A program made the translations under genes and the position numbers. Source: Diplodia intermedia (lineage: Eukaryota; Ascomycota; Dothideomycetes; Botryosphaeriales; Botryosphaeriaceae). Taken from it: a stretch of DNA of 64,000 nt. The stretch is taken from positions 310,001 to 374,000 of the forward strand of contig JAKEKT010000002.1 of NCBI GenBank assembly GCA_021495925.1. The letters run 5' to 3'. Each line of letters opens with the position of its first letter. The first letter of the stretch is position 1. Of this stretch, positions 12,394 to 23,689 are shown one piece after another. The notes under the pieces are model-generated. The model was not told the DNA's origin. It saw only the letters and a program-made list of their open reading frames with translations, and ran no database searches.

Positions 12394-13503
12394 ATGACCA
12401 ACCTCGACCTGTTCCTCCTCAAGGGCCCGCCGGGAGGCGATCTCGCTGCGGGCCTGGACGATCTGCGCCACCACATTCTCATGACCGGCATTCCTGCGAA
12501 CAGCGACGGCATGGTACTGACCGCCCTTTGCCCTGGTGCCGCTCGCCCTCTGCTAACGCGCGCTGCGACTCCAGTCCGAGCTGCGCATATACATCTGGCT
12601 GACCTTCCTGAACGCTGCGCCCATCCGCACCGATGTGTACCTGGATCTCGTGCGCCAAGGCGCCTCCCCCGCCTACACCAAGATCCGCAACGACACCTTC
12701 CGCACGCTTGCCACAGACCCGCTGTTCCGCCGTCGCGTCACCGAGAACAGCCTGACCCGCGTCCTGAACGCCGTTGCGTGGAAGCTGCATGATGCGCATG
12801 AGGCCCGTGTCAACGGCTGGCAGTCGCCGCCCACCCTCTCCGACTTTGGCAGCCCGGACCTCACTCGGAGCTCTCTCACCGGCACCACCATCACCGAAGG
12901 CTCCCAGTCCCAGCATGGCGACCACGCCGAGCAGGTGGGATATGTGCAAGGCATGAACGTGCTGGCCGCCCCGTTCCTCTACGTTGCGCGCAGTGAGGCC
13001 GAGGCTTTCGTCGCCTTTGACAAGTTTATCACCAACGAGTGCCCTGGATACGTGCGCGGATCTATGGAAGGTGTGCATAAGGGCCTAGCTCTGGTGGACA
13101 CCGTGCTGGAGATTGTCGATCCCAAGCTTTTTTCGCATCTTGCGTCAAAGGGCTTGAAAGCCGAGATCTATGCTTTCGCTTCCGTCCTGACCATGTGCGC
13201 CTGCACGCCGCCTTTGCCCGAGGTCCTGCTGCTATGGGACTTCCTTTTTGCTTACGGCCCCCACTTGAACATTCTGTGCATCGTGGCTCAACTCGTCTTG
13301 ATCCGCGACCAGATCCTGGCCAGTCCAAGGTATGTTGGCGAGCGTGGTAACCAACTGCTCCGGCTGACGCTGTTCGCAGCCCCAATCAGATTCTGCGCTC
13401 TCTGCCTCCTCTGCAGGCCAAGTCGATCATTGGCCTCGTGGTTGCCAACGCACAACGCATTCCAGAGGACGTCTACCAACAAATGATTGATCATGCGAAA
13501 TGA
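12394..13503 (+). CDS. bub2: Bub2/Cdc16-type TBC-domain GTPase-activating protein
   Basis: Three exons (12394-12513, 12575-13329, 13380-13503) give 332 residues. The TBC hallmarks are present: SELRIYIWLTFL near residue 41, the arginine-finger motif IRNDTFRT (IxxDxxR), the glutamine-finger motif YVQGMNVL, and LLLWDFLFAYGPHLN towards the end. Length and these motifs fit Bub2 of budding yeast and Cdc16 of fission yeast. With Bfa1/Byr4 these proteins inhibit the Tem1/Spg1 GTPase at the spindle pole body and so restrain mitotic exit or septation. A Ser/Thr-rich insertion (about residues 125-140) separates two TBC blocks. The first exon is short and ends exactly at codon 40. Confidence 0.92.
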
Positions 13504-16500
13504 ACGACACGAAATGAAACTTCCAAATAACGATTATGCATCATGGACACGGGGATCGGGAATCATGGGTTGGTGTTAATTTTTACGGCTGTTGCACCTG
13601 AAAGACGGGCAACGTTGCGCAGTATGCATCCTGGCGTCTTGGGGGGTTTTTGTAAGAACGAAAGAGCTCGGGGAAGTTCAGCGGGAAGCCGTTGTCTTGA
13701 TCACTTCGATGTCAGTTCTCATTTTCTGGTGAGTTTTTATGGTTGGTTATGAATTCCGGGTCACGACATTTGTATTTTTATGGCAGGGGTGTTGGATACT
13801 CCTTGACATTGCATTCGGTGGAACTCATATCAACTTGCATCTCATTACCTTCGACAAAGACGATGGCATGGCACATTTTGGCGCATTCTGTCTCAAACGC
13901 TCTTCACTCGCCCTCGATACTACCTCTGTGACCAAGCGCAACCAATTACCGAATCATTATCAACGCCTTGCCCTACTTACTTCCTTGAATGCTACACGCA
14001 AGACAGCTTCGTTCTCGACCATACGAGGCGCCCCACTATCGCGTATCTGGCGTACCACGTGCATTGGGCACGCGTGTGGAGGACTGCCGCGCTGGCATCG
14101 GCGCCTCGAACAACCAATCTGTCATCGGACGGGTTCAGCCCAAGGTATCTGGAATAGCACTTCTCTGCCATTCAACCAGCATCAAATGCAACAGCCACTC
14201 GGCTCTTTTCCCTCTGCATAGCCTGGAAGTTGGGCCCGAAGCTCCACAGAAACCTAAGCCAGCCTTCTGATTCTTTTTTAAACTTTTTGACTAGTTTCCA
14301 CTAGGGCGCTACGGGTAAGTGTTTCCTGCTGGGCCCGCTTCCGAACTGTGACGAAGCGCTTTGTATCTCTTCCTTCGCGTGTTATGCGATGGTAAGTGAA
14401 ACTCCCTCGCCGGCGGGAGCATTTATGTAATGGCGTTGGGCCTGGCTGAATGCGGACGATCCGGCGCAAGAAGTGCCGCGGGCTGGCTCGTGTGGGAGCG
14501 GTGTGTGGGCGCTTTGTGGGTAGGCAGAGCGATATATGTGGTCATAGTTGTCGTGGAGAGAGAATCACATCGCTCATCAATATTGGACCTGTCGGGGCAT
14601 ACTAATACTACGAAGCGACTGTTGATACAGCAGACGTCAGCAGTGTACGGACCATGACGGAGGTGTTAGCGGAAGCGTCCGGACAGCAATGCCGAATCTC
14701 CTCGCCGCGGAGCCGATCCACTTTAACGTCGATGACGTACGGATTAGGAAGGCATGTGGCATTCTTTTCCTCGCATGTCCTGTGAACGTAGAACCGGATC
14801 GAGATGGGCATCGCCCAATATGCAAGGACCCGACTCGTGCCTATACATTGAGCATTTTAGGGAAGACATGGAGGTCATATCATGACTTGATAACGTTGCT
14901 ATGGCAACTCATCGCGGACGCGAGGCTTTGCTGGATGAGAGCTTTATGCCGCACCAGTGGCCTGAAGTGTCACGCGTTTCATTTGCCTCTTAGTCTCTTG
15001 TGCTATACTGATGGCGTTCTCCATCTCGTTCGTCATCGTGGTTCTTGACCGTTGTACCGGGAAGCCAGGCCACACCTCAACGCCGCAGTTAACAGATGCG
15101 GAAAAGTCACGACAGCTGAGGGTGTAGTGAAGAAACTAATTGGGCTTGAGCTATTACTGAAGCACCCACAGCTGTACTCACGGCCGAGAGAATGCGCACC
15201 CAACACGGAGTTTATGCAGCTCCATCAGTCCCTTGTCATGACCCGACAACACGAGTGCTACCCTCCGCCCACAGACCCGGGTCCGTGGAAAGCCCCGCGC
15301 ATGAAATGCCCGTCCCGAGAATACGGTCGGTTTCATGCGAGACGGCGGCCGTGGCACTGATAGCATCTTCATACCGCCATTGTCGTGGAAGTCAATCCTC
15401 CGAAATACGGACAAACGAACATCAAATACAGGCCCAAGCAGCGATATCAACGCTGTGGAGGATCTCGTCTTTGGGGAGACGGAGAAATTTCGTTGCGGCG
15501 GCCGCGAGGGAGGGGCGCCGATGTCGACATCTACGCTTCAAATGGTGAAATGCTTCGGCCTCTTATCCGCTGCGAAGGGAGAACAGCTCAACGAACGCTT
15601 TCGCAACAATCCTTCGGGATGAGGGGATTGGAAGAAAAGCGAGAAGTATTATTCCACGGATAGGCTTCAGAGCTCTGTGGCCGCTCGCGATCCCCCCTTT
15701 GTCCTGCCAAGGGGTCTTCTGCTGTCAAGCTTGCAGCCACATAGCACGCAAGATATTGCTCGGCTCCTTCGCTTTTACTCGATGTGGTAAGTCCGCCACG
15801 GCGGAGCTCTCTCTTGCATGCCATCCCCCGCAGCTCCGGAGATGTCCTGCAGTACTGGCGCCCGCTCCGCCGTCCGCCCCTGCCCATCAGCGGAAATCGC
15901 CTGCGGCCAATCTGCACCCTGGACAGCCCATCTCGGGCAATGAGATCCATGGGCATCCAAAGGAGAAAAAGTAAGGAAGGGCCCGGAACCAGACGGTCGC
16001 TGTCACGACAAGCAGCAGCAAGCCACCGTCCGCCACACACACCATTTGACGGCCGTCGCGATCGATGGTCCGCTCTGGACTTGGGCGCCAGTTGCGCGCC
16101 GCCCAAAAAATTGCTCCCACGTGGCTTTCTCCTCGGAGATGCGTCGTCACCAGCTTGCTACATACCCTTCCGACTGATCATGCACTGTTCAGCCCGGGAT
16201 ATTCCTTTCTCATGCAACACGCTTGCCTGATCCATTCAACAGCTCCGCTGCCGGCATCTGCAACGGCCGGTCGGGGCAGGGGAGAGTAAAGGGCAACGAG
16301 CACGGCGCTTACCGATAATGCTTTAGCCGACCTTTCCCAGACCTGGGCACCCTTGTAGGTGGAAGAATGGAACGCTTCTAGAGGCGCGTGGCCACGCAAA
16401 GTTCATGGGTCCAGCACGGCATATCGACGCTTGGTGGCTTGGCGGCTCAGCTGCTTTCGATGAATCGAGTCGAGAAAGGGCGCTCCAGCCCTACTATTGT

Positions 16501-18006
16501 GGCGTGTCCCTTTAACAAGGCTTGAGCCTAGATGGCGTTGATCATGAAAGAAGCATCGCCCACACGTATGGAGTGGCAACCTCCTTCGGCTGATAGTTGG
16601 TGGTTGCGTGGAGAGGAGGACGCCCAGACAGTGCCTGGCGCAACTGGAATATCATTCTCGATTGCGGGAGCTGCACAGCTGAAAGAGTTTTAGGCACAAG
16701 GTCTACTGCGTAGTAGAGCGGACAAGTTCCGGCTCAGCCTAGTTTCAATCGTCTTCTGTATAGTAACCATTTGTTTAGACCCAGAACCGAAAACTCCATG
16801 GCTGAAGTACTCACCTGCCAGCCGCTTCGACTTGATCACTTGGTATTTTTTTCCTTTTTGACTTTGCTCCTAACAGATTAGTCCCATTATCTTACTTTCG
16901 AACCACTGCTCACTCCAATTCAGGCCTGAAAGCCCACGTCACTGTGTGACAGTCGGTCCTTGTGTTGGATGGCAAGCTACAACTTGCTATTGCATTTTTC
17001 TCGCCGCGGAGAAGCTTTCTAGGGCATACTTAGATGCTTCAAGTAATATTAGCGTCAATTTCATGAGGAGTCGTAGATCGGTAGCGCAACCTGACGACGA
17101 TCTTTAATTTTTCTCATTACAGTCTAAGATGCTAAGTGAAGACAAGCATGCATATGGACGGGAAAGTACACGGTCTTTGGCATTCGATCCCCACCGGGCG
17201 ACAGTGACCGCAGTGACTTGACGAACGCTTGAAATGATGCTACGAGCCTTAATATTAGTTACTTTCACGTCCAGTGAAACTTGGAGTCAGAAGGGTCGTG
17301 ATGTTTCTGCACATCGCTGCCACATGACGCGTGGCTAGTCAATTTATTTGATAAGCCAACAAAGTCTATTAGCAAAGTCTTGTTAATCTCCCCGCTTGGT
17401 GAAAGTTATGCAAGTCGATCTAGAAGTCTTGAAAAGAGATCGGCATCACTGCCCTGAGAAATAGAGAATCAGCAACGGAACTTGGTGAGGATATCACCAG
17501 TCCTTTCACTTGACGCGTCGCCCGTAGAACAATCGTCGTAATCTAATAGACTTGATGTAGCAGGACGAGAGAGAAAGCGGAAAGCGGAGAGCGTCTCCAA
17601 CGAGACCAACAAAAAGTGTGTCCAATTAAAGCTGTGGCTTATTTTAGAATAAAATATTCCATTGCAGTCAACCAGAAATCGAGCGAGAATCTGTTGCATA
17701 AAAAGATATACTGGTCCAGGGATCACATCACATCACAATGAAAGCTCCTCGTCAGATCCGGGAGACTGTCACCTCCCTGGCATTCCACAGCTCGTCCACT
17801 ATGGCAGCCAGAAGCCACCTTCGCACACGATATAAAATTTGCTCCGCACTCTGGCTTCGGACAGACATGTTTTCCGCGCCTAGCTTGACTATCACCTCAT
17901 ACTCTCCCTATGCTTTGTTGACGTCCAGGAACAAACTCCAGCAACCTCTTTTCTCCAGTCTCTCCAACGCGCCCATTACAACCAATCCACTCCCCTCCCC
18001 TCTTGC
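13504..18006. other. 4.5 kb convergent gap with no recognisable gene
   Basis: No open frame in this stretch shows a domain, a signal peptide or clear splicing logic. The sequence appears to become less GC-rich from roughly 16.7 to 17.7 kb. I see no terminal inverted repeats, LTRs, reverse-transcriptase or transposase motifs, and no tRNA or 5S signature. It may hold UTRs, non-coding transcripts or decayed sequence. Confidence 0.5.
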
Positions 18007-18483
18007 TTACGCGGTCTTATTGTTCCACGCCATGCCAAAGTTCAGCAACCCATACGCCGCCAGCACGCTCAGCCCGATGGGCAGCGGCTTGCGGGTCTTG
18101 ATGGCGCGCGGGATGGACGAGCCGGCGAGCACGACGCTGGCCAGCAGCGCCAGCTCGACGCCGTAGGGTTGGCGTTGCGAGATGCGGTAGCCGCCGATGC
18201 CGTACTGAATTAAACAATACACAGATTAGATCGGGTTGCGAGTTTCTCGGGGAGGAATGGAAGCTGAGTGCTGAGGGGGGAGAGGTGTTTTGGAGGTTGC
18301 TTACGAGGGAGCCGACGGTGACGCCTGCGGCGATGGAGGGGACGGAGCGGGTGCGGACGTAGCCGGTGATGCCGCCGCCGGCGGTCAGAGCGCCGAGGAT
18401 GAAGGCGATGGTTTCGAGACCCTGTGGTGTGGTGAGCGGAGTCGCGGGGGTGAGGGCGACTGAGGGCTGTGCGACTGTACCAT
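18007..18483 (-). CDS. TMEM14 family small membrane protein
   Basis: Exons 18421-18305 and 18204-18007 encode GLETIAFILGALTAGGG through the C-terminus. The best in-phase start is an ATG at 18483-18481 that forms a coding exon of only three bases, spliced (GT at 18480, AG at 18422) to the next exon; the product is 105 residues. It has four short hydrophobic stretches with Gly-rich turns, YGIGGYRI, and the basic link IKTRKPLPIG. This matches TMEM14/UPF0136 proteins in size and pattern. TMEM14C in animals is a mitochondrial inner-membrane protein linked to porphyrin transport; the fungal role is not established. The downstream exons are solid; the ATG-only first exon is inferred and an upstream exon cannot be excluded. 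Confidence 0.8.
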
Positions 18484-18909
18484 TGTGGTTGGATGTTTGG
18501 TCAATTGATCGTGAGGCTGAGGTGCGGGGAGCAGAGATGTGCAGAAGACGGAATCGAAGAAGGACAGGAACGCGGGGACAGCTGCCGAAGCGCGTCGACG
18601 AGCGAGCTAATTGTAAGCTTCACCAGCGCCTCAGAGCTCCTGGTCGATGACGCACAGCCGAGCACTTTCCCCTTCGCGTCGGGGAATCGGCGTTAAGGCC
18701 AAAGCAATTGGCGTACGTAAGCAAAGCGGCAGCGAGCTCTTCGGTTCCAATTGCGCGTCCCTCGATGGATGGTGAGTGGCCCGAGCTCCCATGGTGGACC
18801 GAACATCCATCTGGCCTCTACAACGGAGAGCTTAGCTGACAACCCCGACCACACACACCTTCTCCGCCGGCCCAATCGTCCTCCCCGACCACCCACCCAG
18901 ACAACTACA
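18484..18909. promoter_or_regulatory. Shared promoter region of TMEM14 and Ost2 genes
   Basis: 426 bp separates two divergently transcribed start codons, so both promoters must lie here or overlap. No clear TATA box is seen. The stretch 18820-18909 is C-rich and typical of a fungal leader. Confidence 0.45.
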
Positions 18910-19685
18910 ATGCCTCCGCGCCAGCGCACCCAGCAGGGCGGCACCACGCCCGCCGCCGCGCCCGCCTCCGCCGCCGACCCGGCCGCGTCCGTCCCCAGCG
19001 CCGCCTCGCACACGACCAAGGCCAGCACCGCGACCAGCACCACCGGCTCCGTCGGCAGCTCCCAAAAGGTCAACCCGAACGACGCCCAGGCCATCGTCAG
19101 CAACGTGTGGAGGAGCTACGTCAACAAGACGGACCAGCGCACCAAGATCCTCGACTCCTTCATGGTCTTCCTCGTCGTCGTCGGCGCCCTGCAGTTCCTG
19201 TACTGCGTCGTCGGCGGTAACTATGTGAGTGCTTGCCATGTCCATTTCATTCGTGTTGGTGGTGGTGATTCGCGGACTGGGACTGGGGCCGGGGGAGATC
19301 CGAGATCAATTGATGACAAGGGGAACACATCGATACTGGCGCATCTCATCAGGACGTGAAAGCTGACGTTTTGCTATCGCGCAGCCCTTCAACGCCTTCC
19401 TTTCCGGCTTCAGCGCCACCGTCGGCCAATTCGTCCTCACCGCGAGCTTGCGCATTCAGACCAACCCGGAGAACAAGAACGAGTTTGGAAGCATTTCCCA
19501 CGAGCGGTACGTTGCCAAAGAAAAACCGTCCCATTTACAGCATCCCGTTGTTTGGGGAAAAAGACCGGACGGACGCGTCATCTTTCCTACATGGAGCTAA
19601 TTCGGGAAATGAACACAGTGCATTCGCGGACTACGTCTTCGGAAGCTTCATCCTGCATTTCTTCTGCGTCAACTTCATCAACTAG
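18910..19685 (+). CDS. ost2: Oligosaccharyltransferase subunit Ost2/DAD1
   Basis: Three exons (18910-19224, 19385-19506, 19619-19685) give 167 residues. The first 55 residues are Ala/Ser/Thr-rich and probably disordered. The DAD1 domain follows: SYVNKTDQRTKILDSFMVFL, the first membrane helix, then PFNAFLSGFSATVGQFVLTA, SLRIQTNPENK and the ending ADYVFGSFILHFFCVNFIN. Ost2/DAD1 is an essential small subunit of the ER oligosaccharyltransferase that transfers the lipid-linked glycan to Asn in nascent proteins. The conserved core and terminus are exact for the family; the N-terminal extension is longer than in yeast (130 residues). Confidence 0.95.
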
Positions 19686-20097
19686 ATATCCCTCCTGCCT
19701 GCTCAAATGCTCCTTTTCACGCAACAACCGAAGACACGAACACTCTAAAAAGTCCTACTCAGCTCGAATGTAAAAAGAAAAGAAAAATTCCATATCGTCC
19801 CAGAACAAAAGAATTCTGTATTGCTGAACCTATCGCTCATGGATATATCGCCTGTCTATATGCAAATGTTGAAAAGCCCCAGTAGAAAGTTCCAAACACG
19901 AGCCAACGCCGTTGCAAACTTACAGTCGTATTCCAAGGTCGTTGCAACATCGTTCATCAAAAATAACATCGCACAGCACAGGCACCGGGGCCTGACCGGG
20001 CAAAAGGACCCGTCGCTTATCCTACACTTTCCAGGCAGAACAGCTCCAGTGATAGTGGCGTTCTGCACCTCGGCTGACTGGCTGAGCCGAGCCTTAC
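19686..20097. other. Convergent intergenic between Ost2 and the Aro8-like gene
   Basis: 412 bp holding the two 3' UTRs. It is A/T-richer than the coding regions and shows no gene. Confidence 0.6.
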
Positions 20098-21888
20098 CTA
20101 CAGCTGAAAACTCTCCCTGAGCGCCTCGCCGAAGCGGCGGATCGCCTCCTGGATCTTATCCGACGGCGCGGCAGCGAAGGAGGCGCGGAAGAACATCTTG
20201 TCGTGTGCCGCGTCGGGCTCGGCGTAGAACCAGCTGCCGCGGATGACGAGCGCGCCCTTGTCGACGGCGCCGAGGAAGATTTCCTCCTCGAGCTCCGTGA
20301 TGCTCTTGGTCGAGGCGTGCGGGTGCTTGCGCCAGTCGACCTCCATCCAGTGCTGCAACACCAGTGATGTATCAGTAATCCGGTTCCATTCCAGTCTCGG
20401 AGAACACCAAGTGCGGGCTCAGGGGCAAGGGCGCAAGACTTACAAACATGCCGGCCATGGGCGGGTTCCAGCTGACGATCTCGGTGGGGAGGTACTTCTC
20501 GCAGGCGCCAACAATGATGTCGCGGCGATGCGTGTACTCCTTGCGGACGTGGATCAGCCAGTCGATGTAGCCGGTGTGGCCCCAGTGCTCCTCGAGCAGC
20601 TTGAACAGCAGCAGCTGGCTCATGCCGCTGGGCCCTTGGGTCGACACGTCGGCGTGCTTGGCGTAGCGTTCGGTGATCTGCTCCGACGCGGTGATCCAGC
20701 CCACGCGGCTGCCGGGCGCGACAACCTTGGAGAAGGAGTCGAAGCGGATGACGCGTCCGTCCGTGTCCATGCTCAGCAGCGACGGCACGATGGCGGCCAG
20801 GAACTCCTCGTGCGACTTGGGCGGCTCGACGGCCTCGCCGCCGGATACGTACTGGTCCATCTGCAGGAAGTAGTACGGCTCGTCCTCGAGGATGAGCATG
20901 TCGTGCTTCTGCGCCACCTGGTACACCTCGCGGCGGCGCTGCGCGCTCTGCGTCGCACCCGTCGGGTTGTGGCCCGTGGGCACAAGGTAGAGGAGGTGCG
21001 GCTTGCGGGCGCCGCCGCGAGCCGCGGGGTCCCAGTTCGACATGACGGCGTCGAGGTCGGCGGCCAGCATGCCCTCAGAATCCATCTTGACGCCGGCGAA
21101 CTTGACGCCCAGCGGCGCGGCCGTGTCCATGGCGCTGCTGAAGGCGTACTCGTCCGACACAACATAGTCGCCGGGGCGGGCCAGCATGCGCAGCGTCATG
21201 TCGAGCGCGGAGGTGCTGCCGATGGTCTGCGTCACGGCCCAGTCGGCGTAGGGCGGGTTGTGCACGATCTCGGTGTGCTCGGTGACCCAGCGCAGCAGCT
21301 GCGCCGCGCCGGAGCCTTGGTGGTAGTTGAAGGCCGTGGCGATGTCGTAGTTGGACTTGCCGGCGGCCATGTCGTTCTTGCCGGACACGACGCTGCCCCA
21401 CGCGGTGCTGTCGGCGTCGTCGAAGTGGCCCGGGCCGGGCGCCTTGAAGCTGAGGTCGTCGAAGGGGAAGTACTCGGACGAGGGCAGGCCGCCGCCCAGC
21501 GAGATCATGCCAGGTCGGCCCAGGTAGACGGCGGCGCCCTTGAGGCGCGCCGGGACGCGGGAGAGGGACTCGGCGCTGAATTTACCTGGCAAGCCTCTGC
21601 GTCAACACGTTGCCCTTGTCGTTCGTTCAAGAAACCTTCCCCCGTCCTTTCCTTTCTCTTTCAGGGATGCCCGAACTTACTGTCCCACCTCTTGGCCTTG
21701 GGCTTGTGGCTGTGCGAGTAGACCTTGAAGTTCTCGCTGCGGGAGGGCGCGGCGGTGCCCCATTGCGACTTGTCCGTCTTCTTGCGCCGCGCGTAGATGT
21801 CCTCGAGCTTCATGGGGCCGTCGGTCACGCCGCCGTTGCTGGGCGGGGCAGTGGAGGGGACTTCATCGATGGCGGCCGGAGGAGACAT
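20098..21888 (-). CDS. Aro8-type aromatic / 2-aminoadipate aminotransferase
   Basis: Three exons (21888-21681, 21585-20444, 20352-20098) give 534 residues. The chosen start is the ATG at 21888 (MSPPAAID); the in-frame codon further up is only TTG. This is a fold type I, PLP-dependent class I/II aminotransferase. Motifs are ISLGGGLPSSEYFPF near the N-terminus, VPTGHNPTG, ILEDEPYYFLQ with the PLP-contacting Asp/Tyr region, and the Schiff-base lysine in RFDSFSKVVAPGSRVGW. The N-terminal extension with KLEDIYARRKKTDKSQWG is typical of the fungal Aro8 subgroup. That subgroup transaminates aromatic amino acids, 2-aminoadipate (lysine pathway) or kynurenine. The exact substrate cannot be read from sequence. 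The last exon joins at GMF/HWMEVDW. Confidence 0.92.
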
Positions 21889-22922
21889 GGTGTAGGGAGG
21901 AGTCCTGGCGGTAAGGTTGTTGTTCGTCGACAAGTACGAGTGCGGTTGCTATATCGGAGAATGAGCTGGCTCAAGGGTAAGAGTCACAGCTCTAAACTTT
22001 TTTTTCTTCCTTGGGATTTGTTGTGGAGTAGGAATGTAAGTGTGAGGGCTGTGGGAGCCGGTGGTGGAGGTGGTGAGTTCAAGAAGGAGGGGTGTTGGTA
22101 GCCTTGGTAAAGATTTGGTAAGAGAAAGTCAATTGAAGCCGTGTCTTGTGCATCTGCCAGCTTGTCGAAGGGCGCGTGGTGGCAGGCGGTGGAGGAGATA
22201 TGCGCTTATCGGCGGATAGCCAGGGCTCTTGGCCGATCTCCGGCGTCGGCTTTTCCTATCGCGGCAAGGCGTGCTCCTCTAAGCACGCAGGGGTGAAGGC
22301 GTTCCTTCCTCCCTGCGGGGCTGGCCATTGTCGCCAACCGGCTGCTGACGGCATGCGTGGCCCAACTGCGCTGCTCAGGGAGATGACAGAGCCGCAGCTT
22401 TGGACCGCCCATCCCCTGTGCCCTGCTACCCCGCATTCACACGACGCTCCTTTGACGACTTGACACCAAGTCCTACCGCGGACTCTGCCCGGCCCGCCTC
22501 CGCCGCAATTCTTCTCGCGTACAAGCAACTCACTCATTCGCCTTTCATTCGCCAATGGCCTTGGAAACCACGAAAGGCGGCTTGCTGATGACGACCACGT
22601 TCGCTTTGGACTCAACGCGCTGCAGCGCGTGCAGATGACAAGCACGCTAGGCTTTCGGCTTGATCCTATCTTCCCGCTGCACTGCTCGAGGTTATCTGTA
22701 TGACTCTCCGGCAATCTTCTGGAAAGTGTGGGGAGCCTTTACACTGATGTAGGCGCTTCACTGGTGCAGCTGCCGATATCGGCACAGCAGCCCGTCTTCT
22801 TTGAATCAAAATGTTGCACATTGTCCCTATCTTTATCAAAGACACGCGGATAGACAGCTCCTCCCTTGAGTATCCACGCGATTGGAAAATGCGACTGGTC
22901 GTAAGTGAATTTGAACAACACT
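21889..22922. other. Intergenic, promoter side of the Aro8-like gene
   Basis: 1 kb upstream of the Aro8-like gene and downstream of the SnoaL-like gene. Open frames such as 22256-22714 (minus) lack domain features. Nothing else is recognised. Confidence 0.5.
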
Positions 22923-23597
22923 CTAAGACACATCCGAGACCAAAGGACCCTTTCTTGTCATCAGCAATCTCCATTTACGCCCAGGGCCTTCCTTGAGATC
23001 ACTTACCATGTACACCAAGTTCCTATACGCAATCTTCCACCCGCCGTCTTGATCCTTGCCCCACGTATCTTGATACTGCCCATGAGCATACAGCACCTGA
23101 CTACCATTCACAATCGACGCGGCATCGCGAGCGGCGCCCAGGTAGTGCGTAGCAGTGTAGTACGTCACCGAAACCGCCACATCCTGAGCACAAACATCAA
23201 CAATCTGCGTCCCGAGGCTGTGTTGCGTCCCGCCGGGAAATTGCGCGAGGCTGGCGGACAGCGTGGATTGGATGGCCGAAAGGCCCTCCAGCACTCCCAG
23301 AGGCGCCGAGTAGTTGGCGACTGCATCCGCGGCGAAGACGGCGTCGAGTGCCGCCCAATCTTTCCCGTCGACGGCGAGCGCGTAGATGGCGAGGGTCCGC
23401 TTGATTGTTTCCGTGGCGGACACGTCAATGACGGCTCGGGGCAGGAAATGCGAGGGAACTTGTTGGAGCGGTATGGGATTGGGCGAGATCTGGGGGCATG
23501 TGGGCGGGTACTCCGGCGATGGTGGGGAGGCGATTGTTGTACTGAGGCTGCTGAGCAGCACCAACAGGGAGGTGAGGAAGTTTTTTGTGGCCACCAT
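22923..23597 (-). CDS. Secreted SnoaL-like (NTF2-fold) protein
   Basis: Exons 23597-23007 and 22949-22923 give 205 residues. The start at 23597 is preferred because it places a clean signal peptide (FLTSLLVLLSSLSTTIAS) at the N-terminus; in-frame codons further upstream (ATG at 23639) would bury it. Residues about 70-195 resemble a SnoaL-like NTF2-fold domain: ETIKRTLAIYALAVDGKDW, LDAVFAADAVANYS, and the C-terminal GGWKIAYRNLVYM. Such domains serve as enzymes or ligand-binding modules, so no reaction can be assigned. The 57-nt intron (23006-22950) starts GTAAGT and contains no in-frame stop. Splicing joins VYM to GPLVSDVS, which restores the usual end of the family, as I recall it. Confidence 0.78.
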   Translation of the reverse strand: MVATKNFLTSLLVLLSSLSTTIASPPSPEYPPTCPQISPNPIPLQQVPSHFLPRAVIDVSATETIKRTLAIYALAVDGKDWAALDAVFAADAVANYSAPLGVLEGLSAIQSTLSASLAQFPGGTQHSLGTQIVDVCAQDVAVSVTYYTATHYLGAARDAASIVNGSQVLYAHGQYQDTWGKDQDGGWKIAYRNLVYMVSDLKEGPGRKWRLLMTRKGPLVSDVS

Positions 23598-23689
23598 TTT
23601 CGAATGATTCGAACGAGGACGCGTGAAAAACTTCTGCATGATGGCTTCAGCCGAATATAACTGCTTGAAACTGGCCAGAAAGGGTGATG

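Noticed and set aside
17738..18166. 142-codon plus-strand frame ending over TMEM14
   Set aside because: Its second half is antisense to the conserved TMEM14 exon and its first half shows no feature. An ATG start alone is not enough.
20243..21721. 492-codon plus-strand open frame over the Aro8-like gene
   Set aside because: It is antisense to a well-supported aminotransferase. Its Arg/Val/Gly/His-rich translation is the mirror of GC-biased codons and shows no domain.
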